From NCBI GenBank assembly GCA_964059195.1, contig CAXKWD010000002.1, positions 50,122,923 through 50,186,922 on the forward strand: a DNA stretch of 64,000 bases. The letters run 5' to 3'. Made by a program: the position numbers and the translations under genes. The stretch comes from Ectobius pallidus. Lineage: Eukaryota > Arthropoda > Insecta > Blattodea > Ectobiidae. How positions within the stretch are numbered: the first letter of the stretch is position 1; each line of letters starts with the position of its first letter. The notes under the pieces were generated by a model. That model saw only the letters and a program-made list of their open reading frames with translations, did not search any database and was not told where the DNA came from. This document shows positions 9,301 through 19,179 of the stretch, one piece after another.

Positions 9301-11512
9301 CTAAGTCATATTCAAAAACGTACGGTAGTTATGGATGTGTTCCTCATGGGTTTATCCATCTCTAAAGCAATGTTGGGCAGGTAAAGTGTGTTAAGTCACT
9401 CTAATTCTCAGCAACAAGACAGTGGACTTAACTCTCTTTGCCCGCGCACCCGCGATTTGTTCAAACAGTATTAAAGATACCATAAGTAATTCTCTATATA
9501 TAAAAGGCAATGTTAGTATGTGTGTCCTTTATAGACTAAAAAACTACCGGGCCGATTTACGAGTGGTTTTTTGCAAAACGATCTGCGTTGTCCAGAGAAG
9601 ATTTAAAGTTTCTAGTATAGGCTACCAGTAATGTATTCTGTTTGGTTGGCTATGTTGTTTAGTTCATTGTTGCCTAGATCACAACATTGACTGATAGTTG
9701 ATAAAATACACAGAGACCCAAGGGCCAGACATATACCCTAATGTTTTAACAAAAACATTGTAGGGTGCACTAGTGCAATAGCCCTAGAGCTTTAATACAT
9801 GAGCAATAGTAGTTTTTGTGCAAGGGTCACATGGCAGGTCCTGAGTAATGCCAAAGAGGCTCTGATGATTGTAATTTAGATATGGTACAAGAGTCTTGAT
9901 TCATATTGGTACAATTAAAAGCGCACAGTGCAGTATAGGCCTAACATATGGTAACAGTGAGTTGCATTATTGGCATTGAAGCTTGCAAAGGGAAAGGCTA
10001 AAGGCTGGGCGAAGTGAAGGCGCAGCTAGGGGAACCGGGCTGTCACCATGGTAACAAGCATCAGAGTGTGGGATGAGAGCCAAGGTGTAGCAAATTCTTC
10101 CATTTTGCATTTTTGATATCTTGCAAAAGTCATTTTCGTAATGCTATGATTTTTTATGCTACATGACGAATGGTACAATAGTGAACTACAGTGCTGGCAT
10201 TGAGCAGGTTCATAGCCAGGATAGACAAAGTAGGGGAAGTAGGCAGAGGTGCACGGAGCGGCATGCAATAGGTTCGGAAGCCAGAGGTAGCAGGGAAACA
10301 GGCCGGTGGGCGAGTGTTCGTCAAAGAATGGGGAAATAAATGTTAACATAAACCTGTTTTGGAATGTCCCTTCAGTCTCTCTCTTAATTCACCTCACACT
10401 TATTTGCAGAATGCACACAATGGTCGGCAGGTCTGGTTTGGTCCAGCTCTCTACTACGATTCCACGCATGATGTTCCAATGGTTATGTGGGCCCTGGGTA
10501 GGGAACCAACACTCCCATTGCAACTCATTGGGCATTGCTTATCCAGTGCTACCAATAAGTTACTTCTATATATACGCATGCTCTCCATCTGGTTATGTGT
10601 AGGTTCCCCCGTCACTGAATATAATAAGTACCGCACTCGAAGCTCCCAGCGTGAAGGGGGTCAGATGGAAGCTTGGAAGTAAAGCCCCCAAAGAAGTAAA
10701 ACAGGAAGGAGATCTGGGGCTGATACGAAATTACCTTCTCGGAGTTCTCTGTGAAGGGGGTCTGGTAGAAACCTGGAAGAGGGATCAGCCCCCGGTACCC
10801 CAATACAGAAAATAAGGATGGAAATCTGGGACATATGAAATTTTATACGATAGATAGGCCTACCTCAGCCTCAATACCGACTAACCCCACTGAGACCAAG
10901 GTTTTTACTGTTAGGTTTCCAGTACTGGATTAGCACGTGACCGTTTGCATGACAATAGAACATCAGCTAGCACACGGAGATTCGTGCTTTGACAGCAATT
11001 CGCAGCGCCATTTTAGGTTAATTTTTTTCTACTTCACGATTTTACTTATATTTAGGACCTTCATATAAATAGGCCTATATGGTGCTGATAAATGGAATCG
11101 ATAGGTTTTACAGGCTAATATAACATCAAATTTTTGGTCGTTTTATGTGCTTTTAAAATGAAAACATCTCGAAGTAGAGAGCTGGACCATCCCAAAGTAA
11201 TATTGCCTGCAGCAGTTTAAAATCACAGGCCTGCCTATTCTATGTGTTGGGCCTACTTAACCATCTAGCCTAATTTTCATCAAACAAACCTTCAGATTTG
11301 GGCTCATTCCCATTTACTTTTAACGAACCGTCGCCTGTCGAAGTGTCATCAATGTCCACGTCCATCTGATCATCACTACTTTCTGCATCTAGAGCGGAGT
11401 TCAAGAAATCGGAAACTGTCATAGTACTGAAGTCACTCTTATTCTTCCGTTTAGTTTTTTTCACTGTGTTTGATGCAGCAGATTTCCTCTCCTTCTTCTG
11501 TCTGTTCTTCAT
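239..11512 (-). CDS. NOC2L: Nucleolar complex protein 2 homolog (NOC2L/Noc2), 5' part, 4 exons; 3' end outside the window
   Basis: Noc2 proteins bind pre-60S particles in the nucleolus and are needed for large-subunit maturation and export; vertebrate NOC2L also binds histones. Coding exons on the minus strand are 11512-11290, 6655-6300, 2253-2147 and 354-239, giving 267 codons before the window ends; the family is usually about 700-750 aa, so over half is missing. Residues 1-30 are Lys/Arg-rich. MTVSDFLNSAL (31-41) matches the family's TVDEFL motif. Very acidic Asp/Glu/Ser runs fill about 43-185, broken by a conserved block, LRETDPEFYEFLAENDKKLL. VTLKMVK lies in exon 3, and SLDAVRSAVHMFHSAL begins exon 4. 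All junction phases agree (1, 0, 2, then 1 at the open end). The start is in good context (CACC before ATG). The function is assigned from the family, not shown here. Confidence 0.88.
355..2146. other. NOC2L intron 3
   Basis: AT-rich intronic sequence. A short phrase (CTAAAAATGGCTAAAA) recurs near 1483-1530. I see no gene or classifiable mobile element. Confidence 0.6.
2147..2253 (-). CDS. NOC2L: NOC2L coding exon 3
   Basis: The acceptor is GTTGCAG|GTAGCT and the donor AAAA|GTGAGA. It encodes VASDESDFEAEDQEVGEK followed by VVTLKMVKSVQEELQNK. The VTLKMVK block corresponds to the start of the folded Noc2 region. It leaves AA of a Lys codon that exon 4 completes. Confidence 0.8.
2729..3007 (+). 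mobile_element. Palindromic tRNA-like retroelement, copy 1, with 15-bp TSD
   Basis: The insert is flanked by the exact 15-bp repeat ATCATGAAAAAATAT at 2714-2728 and 3008-3022. The plus strand at about 2917-2991 folds as a tRNA cloverleaf: six paired acceptor positions (one G-T), a D arm GCTC/GAGC, a 5-bp anticodon stem TTGGC/GCCAA with loop GCGAATA (C, not T, at position 33), and a T arm CTGGG/CCCAG. Pol III box A and box B are readable. A segment near 2780-2825 is the reverse complement of the 3' end (about 2963-3006), so the element is also a large inverted repeat. The off-consensus loop and the flanking duplication argue against a functional tRNA gene. Minus-strand frames reading 'NPGPLAIRANALPTELS' come from this repeat and are not protein genes. 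Confidence 0.75.
3068..3659. mobile_element. Non-autonomous hAT-like element with 8-bp TSD
   Basis: The ends are CAAGGCCCGGATTCT at the left and the inverted AGAATCCGGGCCCTG at the right. Both sides carry the 8-bp duplication GTAATAAC (3060-3067 and 3660-3667), the length typical of hAT transposases. The interior is AT-rich and full of 'GTCATTTT' variants; no transposase is encoded. It lies in NOC2L intron 2. Superfamily assignment rests on TSD length only. Confidence 0.8.
4590..4890 (-). mobile_element. tRNA-derived SINE-like element
   Basis: Read on the minus strand, 4800-4888 begins with a tRNA-like head: box A TAGCGTAACGGATAAG and box B GCGTTCGATCC. It is followed by a body with a long pyrimidine/purine tract (about 4700-4790). 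I could not find clear target duplications, so the limits are approximate. A plus-strand open frame ending 'NGDRTHDP' across it is the usual artefact of reading a tRNA moiety. Confidence 0.55.
5250..5405. other. GC-rich island inside a NOC2L intron
   Basis: A short stretch of roughly 150 bp dense in CG dinucleotides stands out sharply from AT-rich surroundings. No protein in it looks real, and it matches none of the repeats recognised elsewhere in the window. It could be an old repeat of different composition or a CpG-rich regulatory patch. Confidence 0.4.
5685..6001 (+). mobile_element. tRNA-derived SINE with perfect 15-bp TSD
   Basis: Flanked by TTAGCAAAATGAATC at 5670-5684 and again at 6002-6016. 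The head carries box A (TGGTCTTGTGGTTAGCGTC) and a perfect box B (GGTTCGATTCC). A tRNA-unrelated body follows, with CATGGAAACCACCATTAACG and a GGTGTCGGCATGCTGACC inverted motif, and the end is GAGTTTAGTTTAGTT. The tail is a short (TTTAG) repeat rather than poly(A). It needs a LINE for mobility, and the intact duplication suggests a fairly young insertion. Located in NOC2L intron 2, which is transcribed from the opposite strand. Confidence 0.85.
6300..6655 (-). CDS. NOC2L: NOC2L coding exon 2
   Basis: The acceptor is TTGCAG|AAACTG and the donor GGAG|GTATGT. It encodes about 118 residues: a long acidic tract, then FDSHAHKKSLDKLRE and DPEFYEFLAENDKKLLQF, the best conserved N-terminal block of the family, then a second acidic tract. 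It ends on a codon boundary. An ATG-initiated frame beginning inside it is only part of this exon, not a separate gene. Confidence 0.88.
7209..7864. mobile_element. Mariner/Tc1-type MITE with TA-flanked inverted ends
   Basis: The left end TACAGTATTTTACAGACTAT and the right end, read inverted as TACTATATTTTCGGACCATA, both continue into AAGAYGCAC. This is the pattern of the widespread 'TAnnGTATTTTCnGACTATAAGACGCAC' miniature elements. The target is TA. No transposase is encoded; the 86-codon frame inside is featureless. Family assignment is from memory of that terminal pattern. Confidence 0.65.
8440..8955 (-). mobile_element. Foldback element enclosing a decayed mariner-type transposase fragment
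   Basis: Inverted arms of about 110 bp, starting TACAGAGACC at 8440 and ending GGTCTCTGTA near 8955, enclose about 290 bp. On the minus strand the middle reads 'DLWSPRSPELTSCDFYLWG' and 'LKGRVYRKNPH', close to the WPPRSPDLTPxDFFLWG block of IS630/Tc1/mariner transposases. After a frameshift, 'RCQLCVQSNGEHFQQHL' matches the C-terminal end. Stops and frameshifts make it a pseudogene; only the C-terminal third of a transposase is present. Confidence 0.7.
8884..9123. repeat. Exact 120-bp tandem duplication
   Basis: Positions 8884-9003 and 9004-9123 are identical. Each copy carries the right arm of the foldback element plus about 50 bp of flank. Absence of any mismatch means a very recent event or an assembly artefact. 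Confidence 0.9.
10640..10840. repeat. Diverged two-copy tandem repeat, unit about 100 bp
   Basis: GTGAAGGGGGTC followed by a TGGAAGCTTGGAAG-like phrase begins at about 10651 and recurs at about 10751, with 'GGAGATCTGGG' and 'GGAAATCTGGG' in matching places. The copies differ at many positions. Confidence 0.6.
11290..11512 (-). CDS. NOC2L: NOC2L coding exon 1
   Basis: Holds the start codon and the basic N-terminus followed by the TVSDFL motif and the first acidic run. The donor reads CTGAAG|GTTTGT; one base of a Glu codon is left over and is completed by the AA that opens exon 2. Confidence 0.85.
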
Positions 11513-11994
11513 GGTGAAAACTTTATATTCACTACAAATAATTATTCCAAAACCACGTGTTTGAACTTAACTTCAAACAGTAACTAGCCCATCACTTCCT
11601 TTCAACGGCACTTAATTCTCTTTTATTCGACTGTTTACAGAAAACTTCCGGCGTTCCTTCTATAAAAGTACCGGGAATCGTTTACATGTATTTTCAAGTT
11701 AAAAACTAGAAAAATGTTAACTATATTACTATATCAAGTATCACACACTCCCTTCACATCCGCCATATTAAAGTATCGAGCATCATCTATTCGACATTCG
11801 ATTCTCGACAGTTGAATTTGATTCAATAATCGATCCACAAGGATCGACATAGACTCTCAAGAGAGCCATAGCCCTCGGGCGGGAATTATAATTCCTGAAG
11901 GCTGTGCACTCTTATTTATCTTGGAGGTTGGAACTGTACTCGTAACCATTGTAGCGATATCATTTAATTTTAATTTAGCTTTAAATTTTAGATA
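11513..11994. other. Upstream flank of NOC2L
   Basis: Expected to hold the 5' UTR and promoter of NOC2L. I see no convincing TATA box on the minus strand, which fits a housekeeping promoter but proves nothing. Confidence 0.4.
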
Positions 11995-12641
11995 GATTTC
12001 GAAGAAAAATCTACCTATTGCAATGGATACCATGTCATTATTTTCGAAAAATTCTTTCATATCATTACGTTTCATGCAAGTACGAAACCACCGCCTGTAC
12101 AAAAAAAAAGTGATAATTTTGAAGATATTTGAACCAAATTTTATTATGTTATTTCTAGTCCCAATAGTTCGGACAAGTTCGTTAATGAGCAAAATTTGCC
12201 CAAGGGTGGTCGGGGGAGGGGATTGAAATTTTAAAACATTTATATTTCGGCCCCTATGAGGTATAGAGGGAAACTTTGTTTGAATAAATTACAGTACTCC
12301 CTATGGAGTTCACAGTGACACCAACGATTCGGGGGTTTGGGGGTGCTAGTGGGGGTGGGGGATGAAAATTCGAAATTTTTAAAACTACGTCTTGTGGGGT
12401 ATCGTTGAAAAGCTCTTGATGAGTACTCTACAAATCAATAACTAGTTTCTTGATAGTTCTCATATAAGGCGAGATTTGAATGTTTGAAAAAGTGCTCTTT
12501 CCTCTTTTTTGCAGTTATTATTGCGGGTTTGTCATGCCAAGGATAAAGAAGAAGAGTGCTACGCAGCGACAATAAATTAAACCAAAAGCACTTCGAAATC
12601 TACCTCAGCCTGTAGGCTTGCCTAAAGGGATTTTTTATATT
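11995..12641 (-). repeat. Interspersed repeat, copy A (inverted relative to 58296-59135)
   Basis: Nearly the same sequence occurs in opposite orientation at 58296-59135. The shared region runs from AGATTTTTCTTCGAAATCTA to AAAGGGATTTTTTA and includes a peptide-like stretch '[12 protein letters not shown]' and '[17 protein letters not shown]'. Copy B has an extra segment of roughly 130 bp. I do not recognise the family. Frame preservation may only reflect recent common origin. Confidence 0.7.
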
Positions 12642-12869
12642 GACGTCACTACTACTTTTGGTAATAAAACTGTTCCCAAATCCGTGCCATATACCAAGAC
12701 CTTATTTATTTATTTATTTTATTTCTGTACAAATATAGTGCAGTAAATAATGCACAAGTAAGCAATATCAATTCCTTACTTGATAATTTGTAATATAAAA
12801 TGAAAATAAATGAAGTTTATGGTAAAATAACAGTTTTACAATTAATAGTATTCAGATGAGCATTATATG

Positions 12870-12960
12870 ATATTTTCCCGGGCTACTAACCAGGTGGTGA
12901 ATTGAATTAGTTCCGACGTTTCGAAGCCAAACTGAGGCTTCATTGTCAAGGAGAATGAGA
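12870..12960 (-). mobile_element. Possible Penelope-like element end
   Basis: The minus strand reads CCTTGACAATGAAGCCTCAG then TTCGAAACGTCGGAAC, a motif often seen at termini of Penelope-like elements. Only about 90 bp are recognisable and no coding sequence is attached. The assignment is tentative. Confidence 0.4.
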
Positions 12961-13566
12961 TGAGCATTGTCTGTGTACGGTATGCTAATGAACAGTTCCT
13001 ACTAAATATTAATGTATCCATAATGATACACAGACTCAGAGTTATGAATAAAATAAATAATAGTGGACCTATCAATTATATTCTCAAAGCATTCAATTGC
13101 TTTATTTAAATAAACTATTGTTATTAATTAACACTTCAAACTTTAATAAATTTTTACTTATAATTCATTTTTGTGGGAGGGATATGTTATCATAGATAAC
13201 CAAAATTCCATGATATGATTATGATGATGAAAATGATGATTAGCAGAGGATTTCTACATTGTAAAATACACCTGAACCTTAGTGGAGACCAATTTGCTAT
13301 AAATCGCTAAGCCAAGAAATCTGAAAAATCTGAAAAATCTGAAACAGCAATGACTATTATTTGAAACTCAGATATGGTACTCAGACCCATATTGTATGGC
13401 TCCCTTACAATTATCATCATAAATGGCTGGATAAGTAAGAACTAACTTACTAATAAACAGATAAATTAAAATTTTCTATTGCCACAATACATTTTTATAT
13501 ACAGAGCTCTTTTATATTTGAAAAATACACTGTGATGTACAGCTACTAATAAAAATAGCATTTATA

Positions 13567-16500
13567 ACAGACTAGCTTAAACGGCTCGGAGTCGCCCGGG
13601 CTTTGTATTTTGTAATTTGAAATTAACTTATGGAGGACTTTATTTGATTTTGAAACTCTAAGTCCTTATATAATATGTATGTAAAACTTGAAATGAAGAA
13701 AAGGATTTATCACATTCAAACTATTCCATCAGAAAACGCTAGATATAGCTTTTTATGGCTCCTAGAGGATGTCGAATGCTGCATTCCGTTGCTTCTACAC
13801 ATCATGCCTGAGGGGTTGAAATAAGAAGAAACATAAATTACATAAGATTGTATTGACTTGACGGAAAATTTTACTTCTCATTCTCATGATACCATACAAC
13901 CGTTTCGGGGCTGTAAATAAAAGAGAAATGCAGTATCACTTTCATACTGTCCTCCCGTAAAACCCGGGACATAATATACTGCAAGCATGGGACTCAAAAT
14001 GTTCCTTCCCATGCTTAGGGCCTATGATAAACATCCCTATTTCTCAACTAATACAAAGCCTACAGCTATTGATAACGTATCAGCGGAAAGGATTATTTAC
14101 CGACTTCTGATATAGCATACTCACACGCTTAAGTTGTTTCTGCAATACGACCTCTTATTCTACATCAAAATGTGAAGTGAGAAAATATTTCTTATGTCGA
14201 GGGTAGAGAAAGTTATGTGACTGCATCACACTGTGCTGTATTTTTGTGGATTTCATTTTTCAGTAATTATTTTCGCCAATATATTACATCGATGGAATCA
14301 TAATTCGTTAAAGTCCAGTATTATATAGTTGTCAAAGCCCTATGTGATCACAGTAAACAATACACTGTTGTCATGTGAAATGAACAGCATTTCATTTTTT
14401 TCAATATAATATTCTCAGAAATTATATAATTATGAAGGGAAGGACTGATTTGTTTGAATTTTAATGTTGGCCGCGTTACTTCCCGGGCTTAACAGGGTAT
14501 GTGTGCAAAATTTCGTGTAAATTGGTAAATAAATGTAGATTTGTATAGGGAACAAACAAACATACATACATACATATACACTTTCGATTTTATATATTAG
14601 ATTAGTGGGGGCGATGTTATTAAGAAATGATTATTTTGCTTAAATAAAAGGAATTCAATTATGGCAATATAGGAAAACTGACAACTTTCAAAGCAATTAT
14701 ATAAATTTATTATGTAACTCTGTTATTTCCTTCTCTTTTCACTGTATTTAGCAACTGGAAGAATTTATAAATGCAGAGTATTATCATTAATTCAATCCTT
14801 ATATTTCCCGACATCAGATGGCAATATTCCAACTAAAATTCTGTACTTTCAAGAATTGATTATTCTATAGCACTGACTTATTGTTATTGTTAATTTTTGT
14901 TAATTTTTTTACTAATTAGTTTAGGGACCTAAGAGCCTACATAGGGTGACCATACATCCTGTTTGATCAGGACAGTCCCGTTTTTAAGGTGTGTCTTGTC
15001 CTGTCGGTATTCAGAAAACACCAATTGTCCCGCATTTATAAAAAATCTGATGTTAAATTCACATAACTTCCTCTGCCCAAATAAAAGTTAGCCTCAGTAC
15101 AGTATAATTATTATGTATGACATTCCCTTCATGTAAATTGGTTGTAAATATGAAGAAAATGGCATTACCATATCACATTGAATCCCCGAAGGATCCATAA
15201 CCCAAATAAAATCTGATTAATATACTCTCATAACTTTCTTTACTTTAAGCATGGCCAATACCTTTTTCTCAATTCACATTCTAATATAGAACAAGAGGCC
15301 ATACTGCAAAGAGCACTTATTCAAAGTGGGTGGCTTATAACTACCCTTCAGATAAATTATCTCATTCCTCCCAACGTCCACTTCTTCAGGATTATAAAGC
15401 AATACAAACATGCATAGAAGATAAAAAACTCATAAAACAATTATCAATACCGCATAAAAGCTATCAAAATAAATAATTAATACAAAGCAATAAAAGTACG
15501 CATAAAAGCTCTCAAAACAAGTGTAAAGAATATAAAAAAGTAAAGCTATAAAATATCCAAGGTTCCATTCCATTGTTCCTATTGTTCAAGTGTGTTTATC
15601 AATTCTCAATCATTTCTAAATATTCCAAATCGTCCTGTGTTAGAATTTCATTTATTTATTAACACACTAATTGAGGGGGTCAGCGCAACAGTGGTTTAAC
15701 CCCTCCAACATGGAAAATTAGATAGTAATGCTATTTGCATAACTTGGGATGAATTTTATTCTTTAAACAGGTTGGACCAAGTAAGTGTGCTGTAGGTAGT
15801 TGTGAAGTCTGAAAAAGAATTCCTCTTGTATAAGGGCAACCAAGATTTTGAAAGTCAAGATAAATAAATCTAAAGATAACGATCTTTCATTTAAAATTAA
15901 TTTAGCGAAAATTTTATTTCAGTAAATGAAGTTAATGCTGCAGGAATAGCAGTGAGTTTTTTCGTGTACTTCTTCATGAGTAGAACTGAATAATCAATGG
16001 AACTTCTAAATAAAACTAATACAAGCCCTTTCCCCTTAAAATAATGTTTTATTACATGTAAAAATCCAACATTTTTAAAAACAATTGTTTTTTCCTGTGT
16101 CACGTAAAAATGAATGTCAGTGCAACAGTGTTCTAACCAAGAAAATAGTGTTGCACGGCCTCATAAAAATATTTCTGAACAATGTGAACAGTAGACTATG
16201 AAACATGGTAGTTAAGTTGACCAAGCATCATAAAACACCATCATTACTAAAAAAAACTGTATTTTTCAAACTGCATGAAAAACTACAAATGTAGAACTTA
16301 ACGTGCTATTTCTCTAAACTTTAAAACAGTGCAATAGATCACTGCTGCGCTGACCCCTTCAATTACTCTTTTCAGAAAACTAGTTTAAAAGACTCAGCAA
16401 TGCCAGAGTTTTGTATTTTGCTTTTACTTCGAAGTACCGTAAACTTATGGAGTAGTTACCGATTTTCGAAGTCTAGGCACTTACACAGCCTTTCATCTTT

Positions 16501-17260
16501 GGACTGGAGGGTTTATATGAACAATAAATAATCTTTTCTTTTCTTAGACATTTCAATAATTCAGGAAGAAAAAATGACATGAAATTCTCATAACTTCTTC
16601 TGCCCAAGTAAACTTTAGCCTCTTAGTATAATATAATTACTGTGTATAACATTCTCTTCATGTAAATTGGTTGTAAAAATTAAGAGAATGTCGTTATCAT
16701 ATATCAAAGCCCCAATGGATACACAACACAAATAATGTACTCTCGTAATTTTTTTACTTTAAGCATGAAGAGTAAATTTCTCTCTCTTCCTATTCTGATA
16801 TGGAACAAGAGGCCATACTCCAAAAAAATGGGTGGCTTATAACTACCCTTACGATATTTTCTTCGAAAATAAAAGTTTTAGTTCTTAATATACGCACCCC
16901 ATGTGTAAAATTTAAAGAAAATCGTAAGAGCTTTTTTCTTCATGTAAAGTCCCCTTAAAAATAAGAGAAAGTCGTCACCAATCTTCGTGTCAGATCCCCA
17001 GAAGGTACCTAACCCAAATACAAAATTTTGTTTTTGTACGATTAAGAGGCCGTATTGCAAAGAGCGTGTATTCAGAGTGGGTGAGTTAACGCTACCCTTC
17101 AGATATTTTTTTAAAATTGAAAGAAAATCATTAGAGCCGTTTTCGAGAAAATCGCGGAAAACGGAAATTTTTTCATGTCAATTCCCCTTAAAAATAAGAT
17201 AAAATTGTCGTCATTCTACGTGTCAAATCCTCAGAAGGCACTTAACCCAAATCATTTCAA
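13567..17260 (+). repeat. Cluster of related unclassified repeat copies
   Basis: Segments resembling each other lie in the same orientation at about 15055-15365, 16585-16865 and 16940-17260. All share phrases such as TCATGTAAATTGGTTGTAAA or its variants, 'AACAAGAGGCCATACT' and 'GGTGGCTTATAACTACCCTT'. Segments at 13567-13660 and 16380-16500 share 'TTTTGTATTTTG...AACTTATGGAG'. The unit near 14545-14605 ends with AAACAAACATACATACATAC followed by CACTTTCGATTTTATATATT, a terminus common in insect repeats. No coding capacity is seen. Confidence 0.55.
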
Positions 17261-17269
17261 AAATAGAAC

Positions 17270-18360
17270 ATACACTTACATATGTAGACCGTATTAGATT
17301 TCATAGATTGAGATGCCGGTACTGTACTTTTAATGTCTGAAATTTCTTGAGTATTTTCATTGTAGCCTGTTCCCCCCCCCCCCAAGGCTACAGTGATTTG
17401 GGGTTTAATACAGCAGCCGTACACAGGAAGCTAACATTATGTTTGCGTAAGTCCTCTTTAAAATAGATTACTTCAGAAAGAGCAGATCTGTTATTCGGTT
17501 TGGCTGTCACCTTACAGTTCTTATTTGTGTTGCTGAGTATAGGCTAAATCAAAGCTGCGATAACTTTCTCAGCCAATATTACAAGTATAATTTGTTGGCA
17601 TTTTCGAATGAAACGTATCACACTGATTTCAAGTCCAAGTGCTGCGACATACTCGATGTGAAGCACTTCTTGTATCTGAAAATCAATCATTGTCAGTCCA
17701 AGAAGTTCTAGATTTTTTTTTTGGGGGGGGGGGGGGGGTGGTGTAAACTGAATTCTTTGGGAGGTACCTTGTCAGCTGAAAACATTATGGTCACTCTACC
17801 TATCTGCCTATATCACACTTGTCTTCCTACGATATTAAATTTATAGTAAATATTTCAAAACAAAACCAGAGAGGTTATTAGGAAATGATTTCATGGCTGT
17901 CTGAATCTGCATCGTAATTTGCAATTATGTAGATGCTAAACGATTTCTTAGCCTGCGGAACCGGCGATCGTAAATTATTGCATTTTATTTTCGGTGCCTG
18001 TGATGTGAAAATGGTCCGGTATAAATCTGTGCCATATACGTGTAAATTCAATGCTATATTAGACAACACACGTCTTCATAAATATCTGTGACAAGTTAAT
18101 TCACTCTTTGCAAGTCATCTTCGAACATTTTATGAACATGTGTCATCTAATACATTAAGCAATCAGGAATTTTCATCATTTATTGTGAAAGAGCAAATGA
18201 GAAGTATCCTTGAATGTAGGTACATAAACATTAATAACCAGAATACTTCAGTAAATTCTTGGTTTATGCCGCCGTGTTGATATTAAACGTCATCAACTTG
18301 TTCACGGTAGATTATGTAAGAGACTAATACACAATATATTTTATTTTTTCCTTGTTTTCC
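17270..18360. other. Intergenic stretch without recognised genes
   Basis: Contains homopolymer runs (C run near 17373-17384, G run near 17724-17740) and AT-rich unique-looking sequence. No gene or element is recognised. Confidence 0.5.
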
Positions 18361-18364
18361 TTAT

Positions 18365-18480
18365 TACACACAAACGCCCATGCCCTAGGCGGGACTCGAA
18401 CCCACAGCTACTTGACCACGGCTCCAAGGCAGCACGCTTTAGCTACCGTAGCTAAAGAGACTGGCATTTCATCGAGATAT
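18365..18480 (-). mobile_element. tRNA-derived SINE fragment
   Basis: Minus-strand reading gives a box A-like TAGCTACGGTAGCTAAAGCG and a perfect box B GGGTTCGAGTCCC, followed by CATGGGCGTTTGTG. There is no clean target duplication, so it is probably truncated. Confidence 0.5.
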
Positions 18481-18559
18481 TAACCTTTTTTAATCCTTTA
18501 TTTGCTACATACTCCATTGCATAGCGCAATATTACATGTTTGGTGTGTTAATTACAGTC

Positions 18560-19170
18560 TATGTAGTAAATACTTAGCCTAGATTACAATTTTGTGTAGT
18601 GTGTCAAAATCTATGCTATTTACAATTTTTTGAAAATATTTTAAATATTTATTCACTAGTTCTTTTTTGTCTGCTGGCCAATGTCCCCCTAATCTAAGGA
18701 TGTTTATATATGCATTCATGGACCACAGATAATTGTCTCTGTTGGACATTACATGAGAATATTATAGGAAAAAAATTACTCCGACACTGGGACTTGAACC
18801 CAGGACCTTTGGCCATTTGGGCAATTAGTCATATGAGAGATATTCCATCTGGCGTTGTGAATTGAACTCCGGCTTAGCTCCGTTGGTAGAGCATTGACGC
18901 GAACAGCCAAAGGTCCTGGGTTCAAGTCCCAGTATCGGATGAATTTTTCTCCTATAATATTCCTAAGGATGTTTGTTTCTAGTATTTTCCTTTCATTTTT
19001 TAGCACTTCGCACTCGAACAAAATATAACCAATTGTTTGAATGTTTCTATTGCAGATGCAGGTCGGGTCTTCGATTATTTTGATCCGTTGTAGGCCTAGG
19101 TCTGCGCCAAGTTTGCCGTGTCCTGTCGTTAACACTGTGAAGTTATGTGTGAGGGTGATATTTAGCCGTA
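18560..19170 (-). pseudogene. LINE C-terminal coding remnant, split by a tRNA-like element
   Basis: Upstream of the insertion the minus strand reads 'ITLTHNFTVLTTGHGK', 'KIIEDPTCICNRNIQTIGYI', then 'FECEVLKNERKILETNILR'. This is the TGHG/zinc-knuckle region found after the RNase H domain of Jockey/R1-type LINEs. Downstream of the insertion it continues 'LGGHWPADKKELVNKYLKYF' and 'QKIVNSIDFDTL'. Removing 18706-18962 and one 12-bp copy restores a continuous frame (ETNILR then LGGHWP). Only the last part of ORF2 is present. Confidence 0.75.
18706..18962 (+). mobile_element. Palindromic tRNA-like retroelement, copy 2, with 12-bp TSD
   Basis: Flanked by CTAAGGATGTTT at 18694-18705 and 18963-18974. 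Same family as 2729-3007. Here the left arm keeps more of an inverted tRNA moiety (ACTTGAACCCAGGACCTTTG) facing the forward tRNA-like part at about 18872-18943 (TTAGCTCCGTTGGTAGAGC, then GGGTTCAAGTCCC). The ancestral element therefore probably had two tRNA-like halves pointing in opposite directions. It interrupts a LINE reading frame. Confidence 0.75.
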
Positions 19171-19179
19171 ATTAACCCC

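Larger units (their letters stand above)
6656..11289. other. NOC2L intron 1
   Basis: A 4.6 kb intron. Beyond the elements listed separately at 7209-7864, 8440-8955, 8884-9123 and 10640-10840, I see nothing assignable. A 164-codon plus-strand open frame at 8056-8550 has no recognisable domain and runs into the foldback arm, so it is not called. Confidence 0.6.

Noticed and set aside
10026..10682. Overlapping open frames of about 100 codons on both strands
   Set aside because: Mutually overlapping, no motif, and located in a NOC2L intron with low-copy repeat character.
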